DNA of 64,000 nt from Gnetum montanum (lineage: Eukaryota > Streptophyta > Gnetopsida > Gnetales > Gnetaceae). The notes below the pieces were generated by a model. That model saw only the letters and a program-made list of their open reading frames with translations. It did no database searches and had not been told where the DNA came from. Location: the NCBI GenBank assembly GCA_015680685.1, contig MNCI01001903.1:663608-727607 (forward strand), given 5' to 3'. Both the position numbers and the translations under genes were made by a program. Positions 36,392 to 48,579 of the stretch are shown here, one piece after another; the first letter of the stretch is position 1, and every line of letters begins with the position of its first letter.

Positions 36392-37680
36392 AGAAAACTA
36401 AGTAATATGGCTTACTGGTTAGTCAGTTAACATTTAAGAATTAGAGTTTAAGGATTGGAAGGTTATGGGTTCAACTTGAAGCCCCAAATTTTTAACATTA
36501 ATATTTTTATTTTACTTTTTATTATAATTTTAATTAACCCATCCTAGGCAATAGCCATGGTTGTTAGCCAAGTGATGGATAAGAGTTCAGTTTACCTAAG
36601 GGGAGGTTCTAGGTTTAATTCCTATCCCTAAAATTTTGATTCTTTTTATTTTTACTTAATTAATTAATATATATTTTTAAAACACACATAATGAGAAACT
36701 TCTAATGGTGATATCCCCCAAACCATATGATTGATCGAGGTGAAATTTGTACCATTAGAATTATCTCAATGAGTACTATGTGTTGAGCATAGTCTCAAGG
36801 TTCAAAAAATAATTTAAATTTTCAATATTTGAAAGGACCAAAATAGCCTATGTTTCCTAATTAGCATTAGTAAGCTGACTTATGGATGACATGTGAACTT
36901 CTAAGTGAGTTAAACTCAATTATAAATTATATACCAACTCTTGAACAAAAATGTAACACATATACCTTTAAAATTTCACAAGTGTGATGTAGGCCTATCC
37001 TCTCGCATCATGGTTATACCCTAATAAGGTACTAAGGAGCAAACTAAACAACATTATCCATCAAGTATTGGTTTCCTTATGGGTCTCATGATAATAACTC
37101 TTACTAGCTAAATAGGGATGAGACCATCTTATGGGTAGGTTGACTTCCTTAAACTTACCAATGTATGACTCTTAAATAAGGATGAGTAATATTAAGTTAT
37201 AGTGGTTATGTATTTAAGAACAATAATTTTCAAGCAATACAAGGTTGAATCAGGCTATAGTTACTAGCCTCATTGAAGGAACTTAATCAATTAAAATTTT
37301 AACAATATTATCAATGAGTAAGAGCTACCTAGACTGATGCATCCTTGTCTTACCAACATCTCTTGTAGTTGATGTACTTTGTTGAAGCATAATAAGATCT
37401 TTCGAGCACTCATATTGATGAAATTCATTACGAAGAAATCTTATTGTTTGGTGGGGTCCATCTTGCACATGATGTGCATTTGTGGTTCTCTTACAAATAT
37501 GTGGTTTGGACTTAGTTATCCAAGAAAATCACTAGAAGAGTATCTTCTAGCTTACATGGATCATCTTGGATGTAAGGCGCATCTAGTAATGGTCTATGAC
37601 TCTCCTTGGATCATGGCTTCATCGTTTTTCATTAAATTTTAACTGGCCCTTGGTTTTGATTAGTTCTTGGGTTGTAGTTT

Positions 37681-37692
37681 GCTCTGATACTA
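37681..37692 (-). other. Primer binding site of element F
   Basis: The minus strand reads TAGTATCAGAGC; the second base differs from the consensus initiator-Met site by G-to-A. Confidence 0.7.
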
Positions 37693-37694
37693 AA

Positions 37695-38206
37695 TGTAAG
37701 ATCCCATTTCTAGATATCATAGCAAATGTCAAATATTCATAACATTTGACATTATGCATAAAGAAAATGACAAATAAAATGCATAAGAAAAATGAAAAGA
37801 ATGTTTTGATAATGTATAATAATGTATCCAGGTCATGCTCTGGGGGATTATCTTCCTTCAAAATATACCCTTTAGAGGCAATCCAACACTACCACCATGG
37901 TTAGGCCTATAACTGGCAAGAAGGAATTGCTAGTCACCTTCTTATCTTGCTTTACCCAACATCTATCACTCACCTTTGCCAACTCTACAACTCCCTACTA
38001 ATCCAACTTCTAATGCCTAGGTATAAAAATCTTAGGTCAAATCCCCAAAGGTCACCTTAAGAGACATGTTTATTATTATAATGTGCCTTTTTGAGTCTTA
38101 ATTATAAATTTTCCTTTGAGATCTTATTATAATAATTACAAAATTTGTTATGAAGACACATCATCTTTGTTATGGAACAACAACATTTGGTAATGGGGAC
38201 ATGACA
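37695..38206 (-). repeat. 5' LTR of element F
   Basis: It starts TGTAAGATCCC and ends GGGGACATGACA. It is the partner of 33017-33529. Confidence 0.8.
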
Positions 38207-38860
38207 AATGTTCATCAATACTTCCTCTACTATAGGTCCTTAGCCTATGAGGCTTCGTAGGATCATGACTCCTCTCCATGTTTGATGGGTTTACTTCAAA
38301 AGAAGAGCACATGGTGATATCATGTAGATCATCTTTAGTAAGATAGAACAAGGTTTTGAAGGGATCACTTGAGGTAGATTTATCATGATGGATCCTCTCT
38401 TATCTACGTGGCCTATTATTTGCATCTTCCCCTTGTTATGAACCTACCTCAAATGAAAAGTTGTGCTTATCCTTTCTATGATAACATTATAAGTTTAATT
38501 TCCTATATACATTGTTTTGGATAGGATCGGGCAAGTAGGACTTGACAATTTTCTTATCCATATGGTGGCCTTCTATTATGTATCTCATCCTAGTCCTTAT
38601 CAATGCTACTTGAAGAATGGAAAAAGCTAACCTATCCAAATGCATAACAACATTATCATATGCATTTTTCCATTGGAGTTACTTATCTTATTAAACAAGA
38701 GATGTATGGTCAAAGTAAAATAGATCATCGTAAGCAAATGCAATTTGAACATGTTATGACAATTTTCAAAGTTCATGCATGTTGAGTTGGGTTCATTCCT
38801 TATTCTTGACTAGAGGTGATCTCTCTAACCTATGAGAGGTAACCTATTTAACAATTAGAT
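38207..38860 (-). pseudogene. Gag remnant E, N-terminal part (probable)
   Basis: The right flank of element F continues the gag alignment with element C (weak match of 38240-38275 to 19660-19700). The expected length to the gag start agrees. No reading frame is preserved and the call rests mainly on context. Confidence 0.4.
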
Positions 38861-39509
38861 AAGTGTGTTTCTTTTATCAATATACAAATAATATCATAAA
38901 GATAAATTGTTATTGGCTATTGCAAAAATTGTATATAATTGTAATGACTACTAGATATTGAATTCCTTTCCTAGCAATGAAGCTAAATAATGAGGAATGA
39001 ATATGTCTCATGCATATGTACAAAGTAGACTTTGTTATATTCTGTAGAAGGGATAGGTTATATCTTAGAGTAGATCGTAAATTATTAATTTCCAAGTTAT
39101 GTTTGTAGTGGGTTCACAATGGATGGCTAAACATAACTAAAACATATGATTGATGATGTTGTAGAGCCTATTTTACTAAGAATAGAAATAATAATAAGCT
39201 ATGCTAAGTACAAGTCCAAGTGAAAGTAAAATCCTAGATCGATCAGTATCAACTTTGTTGAACTGTTGTCATGCTCCTAAATTCATGTATCAATTGGGAA
39301 ATCAAATTATAAGGGTCATAGGTTCAATTCTACTAGGTAGCATTGAGTTATAAATTTAAAGAAAAATTTTCTGTAAAAAGAATTTTAAAACTATTTCAAT
39401 AAATCCAAGGGGCCTTAGTCAATGTAAGTGAAAAATTGTAGTTTCAATTTCATTGATCTACTACGAGGTGAACCAAGTTGATTAATTACTAGGAAACTAA
39501 GTTAACTAT
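38861..39509. other. No gene seen
   Basis: AT-rich DNA up to the 5' LTR of element G. No frame or clear LTR can be supported. Confidence 0.4.
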
Positions 39510-40312
39510 TGATGAACCGTATTTTACTTGACTCCAATATCGAATACACGATATCTGGTCCAAAGATGCAATGTTAGATATTTGATATTACAAGGTGTGT
39601 GTCGGCCTACAAATATAGCACTTGGGCACATGGTTTGGACATAGTTTTTTTCATAGCATAGCAAAGCTCTTACAGTTCCTTTCCTCGAGAGTTAGAATAT
39701 TTTCTAAAGTGCCCGTAGCAAGAGTCATTGAGTGAACGAATCTTTATTCAAGCATTTTTGTACCTGAGCACGAGAGTGTATGCAGTAATAAAGATGAGCT
39801 TTCTAATCAAACCTTGCAGCACCTTGGCTACCAAGTAATTAAGCCAAAGTAAGCTAGCTAGATTAAATAGCAATTAATTACGCACATAAGGATAACCGCT
39901 TCAAGCATGCACATGATACTTGGTAATCCCAACAACGCTTAATGTTTGATAACCCAGTAGCATTATATGTGTTTAGGATGTGCACAGAAAGTGGGATTGG
40001 ATACTTAATGTTAGGATAGTTAGTTATTAATTAGCAATTATATTAGTTAACTTGATTCATAAATTGAGTTTCAACTTGTTGTTACTCATAGATGAATAAA
40101 ATGTAAAATAATAAAAATCATGTGCCTCAATTACAGTTAACCATACAACTAAGCTCCATAAGTGTAGTTGGGAAGACAATGATCGTCATGATTAGATTTC
40201 ATGTCCTGGAACCAGTGTACTTAAGAACTTAAGATCTATGGAATTTGACTCGATCACACTTGAACACTTGTGATTCCTATGGATGGGCGTAGGCATACCT
40301 CACCACTCATCA
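39510..40312 (+). repeat. 5' LTR of element G
   Basis: It runs from TGATGAACCG to CCACTCATCA. AATATC and GATATC lie 14 bp apart at 39536 and 39550. It lacks about 51 bp present in the 3' LTR near 48039-48090. Confidence 0.88.
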
Positions 40313-40313
40313 T

Positions 40314-40331
40314 TGGTGCCATTGCCAAGGA
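40314..40331 (+). other. Primer binding site of element G
   Basis: TGGTGCCATTGCCAAGGA, one base after the LTR. Confidence 0.75.
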
Positions 40332-40474
40332 TCTTTTATTTGTTATGTGTGCTATCTAGGACTTAGTGAAAAATTATTCAAGATCATTGGAATGAACCCT
40401 AAAGTCATATCATACATTAAAATAACTAAAACAATTTTAAGAAGCTCACTGCATTTCTTGTTTTCTAACACAAG

Positions 40475-42900
40475 ATGTCTTCTTCTCACAAGAGTGATTC
40501 TCCACCCAAGTCTAACAGAGTAAATTAGCAAGTGCCCCAACAAAACATAGTATATGCTCATCCTAATGAGTATGTACCCAATTTCACCTTCGTCCTACAC
40601 TAGGACTAACTTCTACAGTGGCACAACATGGAGGGCAACATCGTGTTGTCACCTAATCGATCCATTTGTATGATGCTCCAACATCCTCTTATGCAATTAG
40701 GCCTCCAGGGACTTCATGTTGAGTATGTTTTGTAGGATAATGACATCAGGGATTATCATCCCACTAATGCACAACATCTAAGGGATCAACAACTAGAGCA
40801 ACACTACAAATCTTCAAAGGAAGAGTGGTTTAATAATTCTGCACACTTGATGTATGAAAAAGATGTTGGAGAACCCTTCTTTGGGGGTTTTCCATTTAGA
40901 GAGACTCCTCTCTTTGACTTTGGTGAAGGAGGTCAAAACTAGAACTTGTAGTCCACAATCCACAATCCTAGTTCTGGCAAGAAAGGATCTACTAAAAAAG
41001 GAGGATCCACGGAGGAGAGTCATGGCAGGGATGCAGACAAGAAACAAGATCATGATCATGTCCATGACCATCAAAGAGAGGGTGGAAAGCACCATGAGGG
41101 TGCTAGTCCTCCTTCCTCTTCACCTTCATCATCATATTTCTGTTCTAGCTCTAAACACAACTACAAGGGGCATGATCATGATGGAGGTGATTGATAGGGC
41201 CATGATGATCATAGGGACCATTCGGCAAGTCAAGACCTAAGGCATGGGTGTTTAATAGAGGCCCATCACCATGAATGAAGGGGTAGCTGAGGGCTTCATA
41301 GGCACCAAAACCATGATCTCGATGAGCCTTTGCTTGCTACTCAAAGGGAGCTAAACATTGTATAGGTAGTGAGAATTCCTACAAGGCATGTAAAGAATAG
41401 TCAAGTCAAGAGGCTAGACATGAACAATATCCCTAGGTTTGAAGGAGGATATAAATCAGATTCACATAACCATCTTCAGGCTTTCCATGATGCTTGTGCC
41501 TTGCAAAATATAGAAAATGATTAGTAGAAGCTTAATTTGTTTCCCAAGACACTCATTAAAGAAGCAAAAGGCTGTTGCCTATTCTTAGAACCAAAATCCA
41601 TCAGACGATAAAGTACAATGCTCAAACTATTCAATGATAAACACCAAATGTACTCCTGAGTGTCCAACTTGAGGAGACAGTTCCAAGGATGAAAAAAGAA
41701 ACACATGAACCCTTGGATGCCACCATGGGCTAAAACTATTCTATATTGCATAGATGTTCTGGCCATGTTATTCTCAATAGGAGCAACTTCACCATATTAT
41801 AGATGGGCTCCGATCAAAACTAAGGAGAACTCTTGGAGTCTATGCCCATGGGTGATTATCAAAATTAAGAGCCCATCAGATCCAATAGTTGATTGAGTAG
41901 GTAGCAAAAAAGGAGAGTTGAGGAAACACAAAATCATAGAAGAATACAACCACAATCCTTTCATTTGCAAGAGGGAGGTTTGATTTTGTGATAATGAAGA
42001 GGAATCATCACTTGATGAGATGGTGAATCGAAAGATCCTACCAATTCAAAAATTTACCTCTAAAATTTTAGCTAAGGTAGATCAGTTATGGACTTTATGA
42101 ATAGCAGATTTCAAGTTGTTCTAAAATTTGTTGAAGAGTCCAAAGAACAAGATAGTGATCGTGATCACAGGAGGCAAAAATAAGTTGAACATGCCAATCA
42201 AAAGGGTACGGGCAAGATTGCTATAGTAGAGGAAGTTGTAGAAACTAAATTAGATGATGGTGGTGGATGTGACATCTACCAATATAAACATCCTACGGAG
42301 TGTTGCTCCATCATGTCACACTTACAAGAGTCTAGGGTGTATACTCTAAATCCACAACTAGTAAAAAGGAAAATACCTAGAAGATTTCCTTATCCTCAAG
42401 GGAATCCTAGGCAATTCCATCAGCAACAACAGTATTATCCAAGTGGAACTCCACTACAACCATACGAGTAGTATTAACAGTGGAAGTAATCATAGTCATG
42501 GGCACTACCATCGCCAAGGCAACAATACCCTTACAGAAAACTTAATCCATATGGGTATTAGATTCAGTAACCTCTGTCCCCACATGACTCTTCTAGTCAT
42601 GTTTCTCCCTTCTAACATCACTACTACCCTCCTGAATATCATCGAACTCATTCTCTACATTCAAGGAGGAATACCACTTTTTATCCTTATCCTCCTCTTA
42701 TCCCTACATCTGTTCCTTTGTCCTCAACATAGCTATCTCCTACTCCATCTATGTAGGGTGAACTTCTAACCCAACCATAGCAATGCAACGCTACTAGGAT
42801 CATCAATCTACAACCAATTCATCAACCGAGTGGTTCAGATACTAGATCATGGAAAAGATCCTTTTTTGACCCAATAGTCCACCTAAGCCCTCACATACAC
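40475..42900 (+). pseudogene. Gag of element G
   Basis: It starts at ATG 40475 (MSSSHKSDSPPKS), with a first stop after about 17 codons. EYVPNFTFVLH and NIVLSPNRS match the N-terminus of element A. The Asp/His/Lys-rich middle is at 41.0-41.2 kb, the core with FEGGYKSDSHNHLQAFHDAC near 41440-41500, and the zinc knuckle CDIYQYKHPTECC near 42270. A Gln/Pro/Tyr tail at 42.4-42.8 kb follows. It is multiply broken. Confidence 0.75.
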
Positions 42901-43149
42901 ATGTGGTTGGCAACCCTCTCTCTCTGCATCTAATTCCTTTGAGTCCCCTTCAAATCAAATGCCTCCCAAAATCCATACTGTTATGCTCACTCATGTTATA
43001 TTAGATTGGATTTGGGCTAGCAACCATCCTAGAAAATTAATTGATCTTGCAAGTCCTCTTATTTATATGCAGATTACTAGGAAAAAACCATGAAAAGATC
43101 TTCTTAATTTAGGTTCCAAGTGAACTTGATTTCTCATGAGATGTATACT

Positions 43150-43460
43150 ACCTAGAACCTACCACCTCTCAAGAATAGCAATATTATATTGGAATTGGCA
43201 TACCAGTCCATCACTATTCCATTGGGACTAGTGGAAGACATTGTGACCACTATCTGTGGATAGTCTTATCCTACTAATTTCCTAGTAATCAAGGTTGAGG
43301 ACTGTAAAGTGGACTTCCCAATCATCATGGGAAGGGCATGGCTAAGCTCTATTGATGCAAGAATGGACATCGGAGATCTTTCCTTGGAGATATCTAAGAA
43401 AAATGCATTTGAAAAGATTGAGAAGCATAAGTTCCATGCATCATGTATAGTGATATAGTG
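43150..43460 (+). pseudogene. Aspartic protease remnant of element G
   Basis: ITIPLGLVEDIVTTICG and FLVIKVEDCKVDFPIIMGRA align with the element D protease. The DSGS active site is not recognisable upstream. Confidence 0.7.
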
Positions 43461-43739
43461 TGCAATTGCATGCAAAAAATCTAGTCCATTAAATGAACAT
43501 CCATTTCCACATGCAGGTAGTATGCACCTAAAGTAGATATTCAAAGGTGTTTGTACGTAGTAGCCACAAAATAAGAGGGCACTTAGTGGTTAACTGTTGA
43601 TCCTGAAAGCAACACAATGTGCATGGAACCTACTGAGAGCCTGACATGCACTTATGTCGTAGGCATAGATGGACTAGAGCAAGTTCATCACCAACTCTCT
43701 AATAATGTAAATGATGATACCTATTGGAGAGGATTTAAA

Positions 43740-44980
43740 ATTTCTAAAAATTTTAAGCAAAATCCCCTTGAGTTGCAACTCTACTTGCTAGCATGGAATA
43801 TGCATTCTTAAAAAATGAGAAGCTAGTAATAATCAATGCAAATCTTACTCCAAAATAGAAATAGATACTATTGAATGTGGTTGAAAAATGGGCAATAGCC
43901 TTTGCATGGTCATTTCCTAAACTCACAAGAATTGATCCTAGGATATGCCAGCATCTTATCCACACTAACTCGACTATAAAGCCAAAGAGGCATCCACAGA
44001 GGCAATTGAACCCCACATTGAAGTAGATCATCAAAGAGGAAATTGAACAACTCCTCAAGGTGAGGTTTATCTATCCCATTGTGCATAGTGAGTGGGTTAG
44101 TCCACTCGTGATTGTGCCAAAGAAAGATGACAAGTGGTGGGTCTGCATCAATTTTTGGTTGTTGAATATGGCAACATTCAATGATCATTTTTCATTGTCA
44201 TTCATTGATCACGTGTTGGACACCATATCTAGGCATTGTTATTACATTTCTTCTAGATGGTTATAGTGGCTATAACCAAATCCAAATCGTGCCAGAGGAT
44301 CAAGCCAAAACAACATTCACGAGTCCTTAGGAGACCTTTGCATATCGTAAGATGTCTTTTGGTCTATGTAATGCTCCTGCCACTTTTCAACACCTGGTCT
44401 TAAGCATCTTTTAGTAGCAAATCGGTAGCAGAGTGGAAGGCTTTATGAATGAATTCTCCACTTATGATGCTGCATTCGAGCAAGCCTTGGATCATCTTGA
44501 GGAAGTACTAAAAAGATGTGTGGAAACAAACCTGCAGCTCAATTGTCAAAAGAGCCATCTCATGGTTCAAGAAGGCATTTTATTGGGGCATAGAATCTCA
44601 CAAGCAAGAATTGAGGTTGACCCTAAGAAAATAAGAGTTATCCAAGGAGTTACCTATCAACTAGAAACTATAAAAGATGTCTAGTCATTCCTTGGACACA
44701 CTGGCTACTATTGGTGATCCATAGAGAATTTTTCTAAGATCACAAAACCATTGGTTGAGCTAACAAAGAAAGATGCTCCATTTTTCTGGACCAAGGAATG
44801 TGAAAAAGCATTTCAACATCTGAAGTAGAAACTTGTAGAAACTCCAATTCTACAAGTACTTAACTAGTCTAGACCATTTCACGTTATGATGGATGCATCA
44901 ATTATGCCTTGGGGGCTATGCTTACATAGCTGGATGATAAGAAACATCCATATTACATCCACTACACAAGCCAAAGCATT
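43740..44980 (+). pseudogene. Reverse transcriptase and truncated RNase H of element G
   Basis: RT blocks YPIVHSEWVSPLVIVPKKDD, GYNQIQIVPEDQAKTTFTSP and RKMSFGLCNAPATFQ are present in more than one frame. The catalytic box is FMNE (44442-44453) where element D has FMDD, so both metal-binding aspartates are changed. The thumb and connection (NLQLNCQKSHLMVQ, LLGHRI) are well kept. RNase H begins with MDAS (44893) and is cut at about 44980. Confidence 0.85.
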
Positions 44981-45740
44981 GTGGATGCACAACTGTACAT
45001 CTTCTGTTGTTGCTCAATTTGTACAACAAAATGTTGTAAATAGGTTTCGCATGCCACGTGCATTAATTTCTAACAATGGAACCCACTTTACAAGCACTAC
45101 CTTTCGGAAGCTCATGCAATGATTCGGGGTTGAACATAAACTAACAACACCCTACCACCCCCAAGCCAATGATCAAGCTAAGGTTACAAATAGGAAAATC
45201 ACAAAGATCCTGACAAGAACTATTAGCAAATATAGAAGAGATTAGAGCACAAAACTTAACAATGCCCTCTAGGCCTACCATTCAACATGGAAAATCTCTA
45301 TAGGTTATTCTCCCTATGAGCTAGTGTATAGAAAATTACCAACACTTCCTATTCAATCTAAGCTCTGTACACTTTCAACAACCTATGCCCTTGACCTTGA
45401 CTTAAGTTTAGCACAAAAAAAAATAGATTAATGAATCTCAACTTGCTAGACGAAAATCGATTAGTGGCCCTATCATCTAACAAGTTGCATAAGGCATTTA
45501 ACAAAAAGCACCATGACCTTATAATTAGGAAAGTCAAATTTCAACAGGGAGATAAGGTTTCCTTTACTAGAACCCCGCACATGTACCTCAATGAACTAAG
45601 TTTTAGATGTTGTGGGAAGGACCTTATATCATTTATGAAACTTTCCCTTCTGGGGCCATGTTGATCTACAAACCTGAGAGCCCAAATAAGAAGTAGCTAG
45701 TCAACATACAACAAGTCAAACCTTTCCACAAGCCTAAGTA
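44981..45740 (+). pseudogene. Integrase remnant of element G, N-terminus deleted
   Basis: The frame jumps from RNase H straight to CTSSVVAQFVQQ, then ALISNNGTHF (second catalytic Asp is Asn) and YHPQANDQAKVTN (catalytic Glu is Lys). The C-terminal LPTLPIQSKL and KVKFQQGDKV segments follow. Comparison with D implies a deletion of about 850 bp covering the rest of RNase H, the zinc-binding domain and the first catalytic Asp. Confidence 0.85.
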
Positions 45741-47695
45741 AGCTAATGCAACAAATGCCTCATATGATGGACATCCATGCTTAATTTTTCGGATCTCTTC
45801 CTTTCAACTTAGTCATGGGGGAAATGGCCATCCATGCTCACTATATAAGCAGCTCCTTAGTTTTTCATCTTTTTGTTTCACACATTTTTATTTTACACCT
45901 TGTTATTTTTACAACTTTTTGTTATACACATTCTTTATCTTACACCTTTTTGTTTTTACATTACTAATTTTTCAACATTTTTGTTTTACAACATCGTTAG
46001 TACATTTTATTTTTCTTAAATTCTTTACAATTTCTTGTATATTTTCCTTTATTTTGAATGTCATTTTCTTATTGTATTTTAATAATAACGTGCCTTATTG
46101 CCAACTGGGTATAGTGTGGTTTGTTTGATGTGGGCATGTGCTATCTAATTATTTGATTATTGGTGTGTAGTTCTAGCTTTGAATTTTGTTACTAATAACT
46201 ACGACATGGTTTCTTTGTCATGAAATAAGCAGTGAGTCCACAACATCCACCCATCCACAAACTCTATGGTTTCCCTTGTTTTGGAAGTATGAGGTCCCTT
46301 TTTCATTAATAAAACTTTAACAAACTTGTAACCTTGGTAGTTTCCAGACTTATAAAGGATTCAAAGGTTTGAATAGGGTGTGACTTCAAGGGGACTTGGT
46401 ACTCTTTGTGCCTTTTTAGTTACTTGGGTGCATGTGTGTTTTCATGGATTTCTTACCATTATATGTTGATCAATAACAGGAAGTTGAATAAATCTTTGCA
46501 TGATGTGGTTCCCATCCAAAAAAATGATGAAAATTCAAAGCACACCCCTTAGACAAAATAAACGGGCTACAAGCATTGGTTATGGAACTAGAAAGACATG
46601 TTACCCATGCCTAAAGGTCCCATCTAACTAAGGCCCTCTCTCCTACTTCTCTTTTCTTCTTAAATAAGGAATGATGGTTGTTCTATGGGAGCACTCTTGT
46701 GTCTTAAGGGGGTGGACTAGTCTTAGAGTGGCAAAGTGACATCACTGAATGTGGTTGGTTTTGGTCTAGACTAAGGATGAATTTTTATTAGGTTATTTAG
46801 CCACAAAAATTCACAAGGGACTTCATGTGATCTTAATCGAGAACTCCATTCCACGCTCTCTCTCTCATCAATCTATGCTCTCCATGTCTCACCTCAGTAC
46901 CAGTTTCATGTTTTTGTTTGATTTCTTGGTTTGATGTGTTGAAATTCTTAGGTAGTTTCTTCCAGGTTTTTGTACTTAACTTGCCATAACCATTAATCAT
47001 CCATGGGGTCCACGGACTCCTTGATTTGAAGTTATGCAAGGGTAATAAAGGGCATGTGCTTGCTTTAGGGAGAACCCACTTGCATACCTTTTGGTTGGAT
47101 TAGACAAGTTCTTTATTCTTAGACATGCTCACAATCAAATCCTTTTACGCACCTCCATTAATGACATCTAATTGTGTGCATGTTCACAACGTTTTTCCAT
47201 GAAATCCTCTTTTTTATTGTTGTGATTCTTTAATCCTCTTCAAACATTTCATCACGTTTGGACTTTTCAAAATTTAATAATGGACCACTTATCCATTTTA
47301 CCCTATTTTTCAGTTTTCCCGGTAACACTATTAAAGGAATCAATCCACCATAATCAAAACCTAGCCAAGTGTAACTATCGATGAGACAAGGTACCTTCAC
47401 CAAGGAAGATGCAACAGCATCATGTGATGAGGACCATTCATGATCGTTGGATCTTCTTCCTCGTCCCTTAGTTGCCTAAGGAGTTGGATGCTAGTTTTGT
47501 CTAGGGTGTTCAATTTTATTATCATGAACACCCAATTTTATAAAAGATTGTAAATCCATACACTTGGGGCACTTAGAGTCTGTTTGTTCCATCTGAGTTA
47601 GTTTGCATGTTAGTTAATAATCCCATAGCTTCCCAATATTTTGTAAGGAACTTGTTCCTCCTCTTGTTCACTTGAGGATGAGTTTTCATTCAATT
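45741..47695 (+). other. Non-coding 3' region of element G
   Basis: Shared with element D (for example around 46229-46290 and 46520-46600). No open frame of note. Confidence 0.6.
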
Positions 47696-47704
47696 GTGGG
47701 GGTA

Positions 47705-48574
47705 TGATAAACTATATTTTTCCTGGCTTCAATATCAAAGCCCTAATATTGAATACACAATATCAGGTCCCAAGATGTAATGTCAGATATCTGATATTGT
47801 AGGGTATGTGTCATCTTATAAATATAGTGCTTGGGCACACGATTTGGACATAGTTTTTTTCCATAGCATAGCAGAGCTCTTATAGTTTCTTTCCTCCAGA
47901 GTTAAATATTTTCCAAAGTGCCTACAATAGGAGTCATTGATTGTACAAATCTTTATTCAAGCACTATTGTACCTGAGCATGGCAATGTGTGCAGTAATAA
48001 AGATGAGCTTTCTTATCAAACCTTGTGACACCTTGGCTAACTTAAATATTTTATTCATGCATTTGATGTTTTATGCAATTTCATTTAATGCTACCAAGTA
48101 ATTAAGCTAAAGTAAGCTAGCTAGATTAAGTAGTAGTTAATTATGCACATAAGTATGACTACTTCAAGCATGCGCATGACGCTTGGTAATCCTAGCAATG
48201 CTTAACATTTGATAACCTAGCAGCGTTATATGTGTTCAGGATGTACACATAAAGTGGGATCGGATACTTATTTTAGAATAGTTAGTTATCAATTAGCAAT
48301 TGGATTAGTTAAATTGGTTCATAAATTGAGTTTCAACTTGTTGTTAATTGTAGATGAATAAAATGTAAAATAATAAAAATTAGGTGCCTCAGTTACACTT
48401 AACCATACAACTAAGCTCCACAAGTGTAGTTGGGAAGACAATGATCATCACGATTAGATTTCACGTCCTAGAACTAGTGTCCTTAGGAACTTAAGGTCTA
48501 CGAAATTCGACCGGATTGCATATGAACGCTTGTGATTCGTATTGTTTGGCGTAGGGGTACCTCATTGCTCATCA
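47705..48574 (+). repeat. 3' LTR of element G
   Basis: It follows PPT GTGGGGG (47696-47702) and TA. It runs from TGATAAAC to TTGCTCATCA and is longer than the 5' LTR. Confidence 0.88.
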
Positions 48575-48579
48575 ACTAT

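Larger units (their letters stand above)
33017..38206 (-). mobile_element. Element F: short non-autonomous LTR retrotransposon inserted in gag E
   Basis: LTRs at 33017-33529 and 37695-38206 start TGTAA and end GACA. The PBS complement GCTCTGATACTA (37681-37692, minus-strand TAGTATCAGAGC, initiator-Met type with one change) lies two bases from the right LTR. A PPT-like complement (ATCTACCCTCC) follows the left LTR. The flanks are CATAT and AATGT. The uninterrupted paralogue C reads CATGT at this place, so each copy of the duplication has one substitution. The 4.2 kb interior has no pol that I can recognise. Confidence 0.8.
39510..48574 (+). mobile_element. Element G: full-length but dead Ty3/gypsy retrotransposon
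   Basis: LTRs at 39510-40312 and 47705-48574 are followed and preceded by a PBS (40314) and PPT (47696). Gag, protease, RT and integrase fragments are in order on the plus strand. The perfect 5-bp duplication ACTAT flanks it (39505-39509 and 48575-48579). An internal deletion removes most of RNase H and the first part of integrase. About 1.9 kb of non-coding DNA shared with element D precedes the 3' LTR. Confidence 0.92.

Noticed and set aside
40854-41240. Open frame of 128 codons in element G
   Set aside because: It lies in a different frame from the gag reading that matches elements A and D, and its Met/Arg/Leu content is a by-product of the His/Asp-rich gag DNA.
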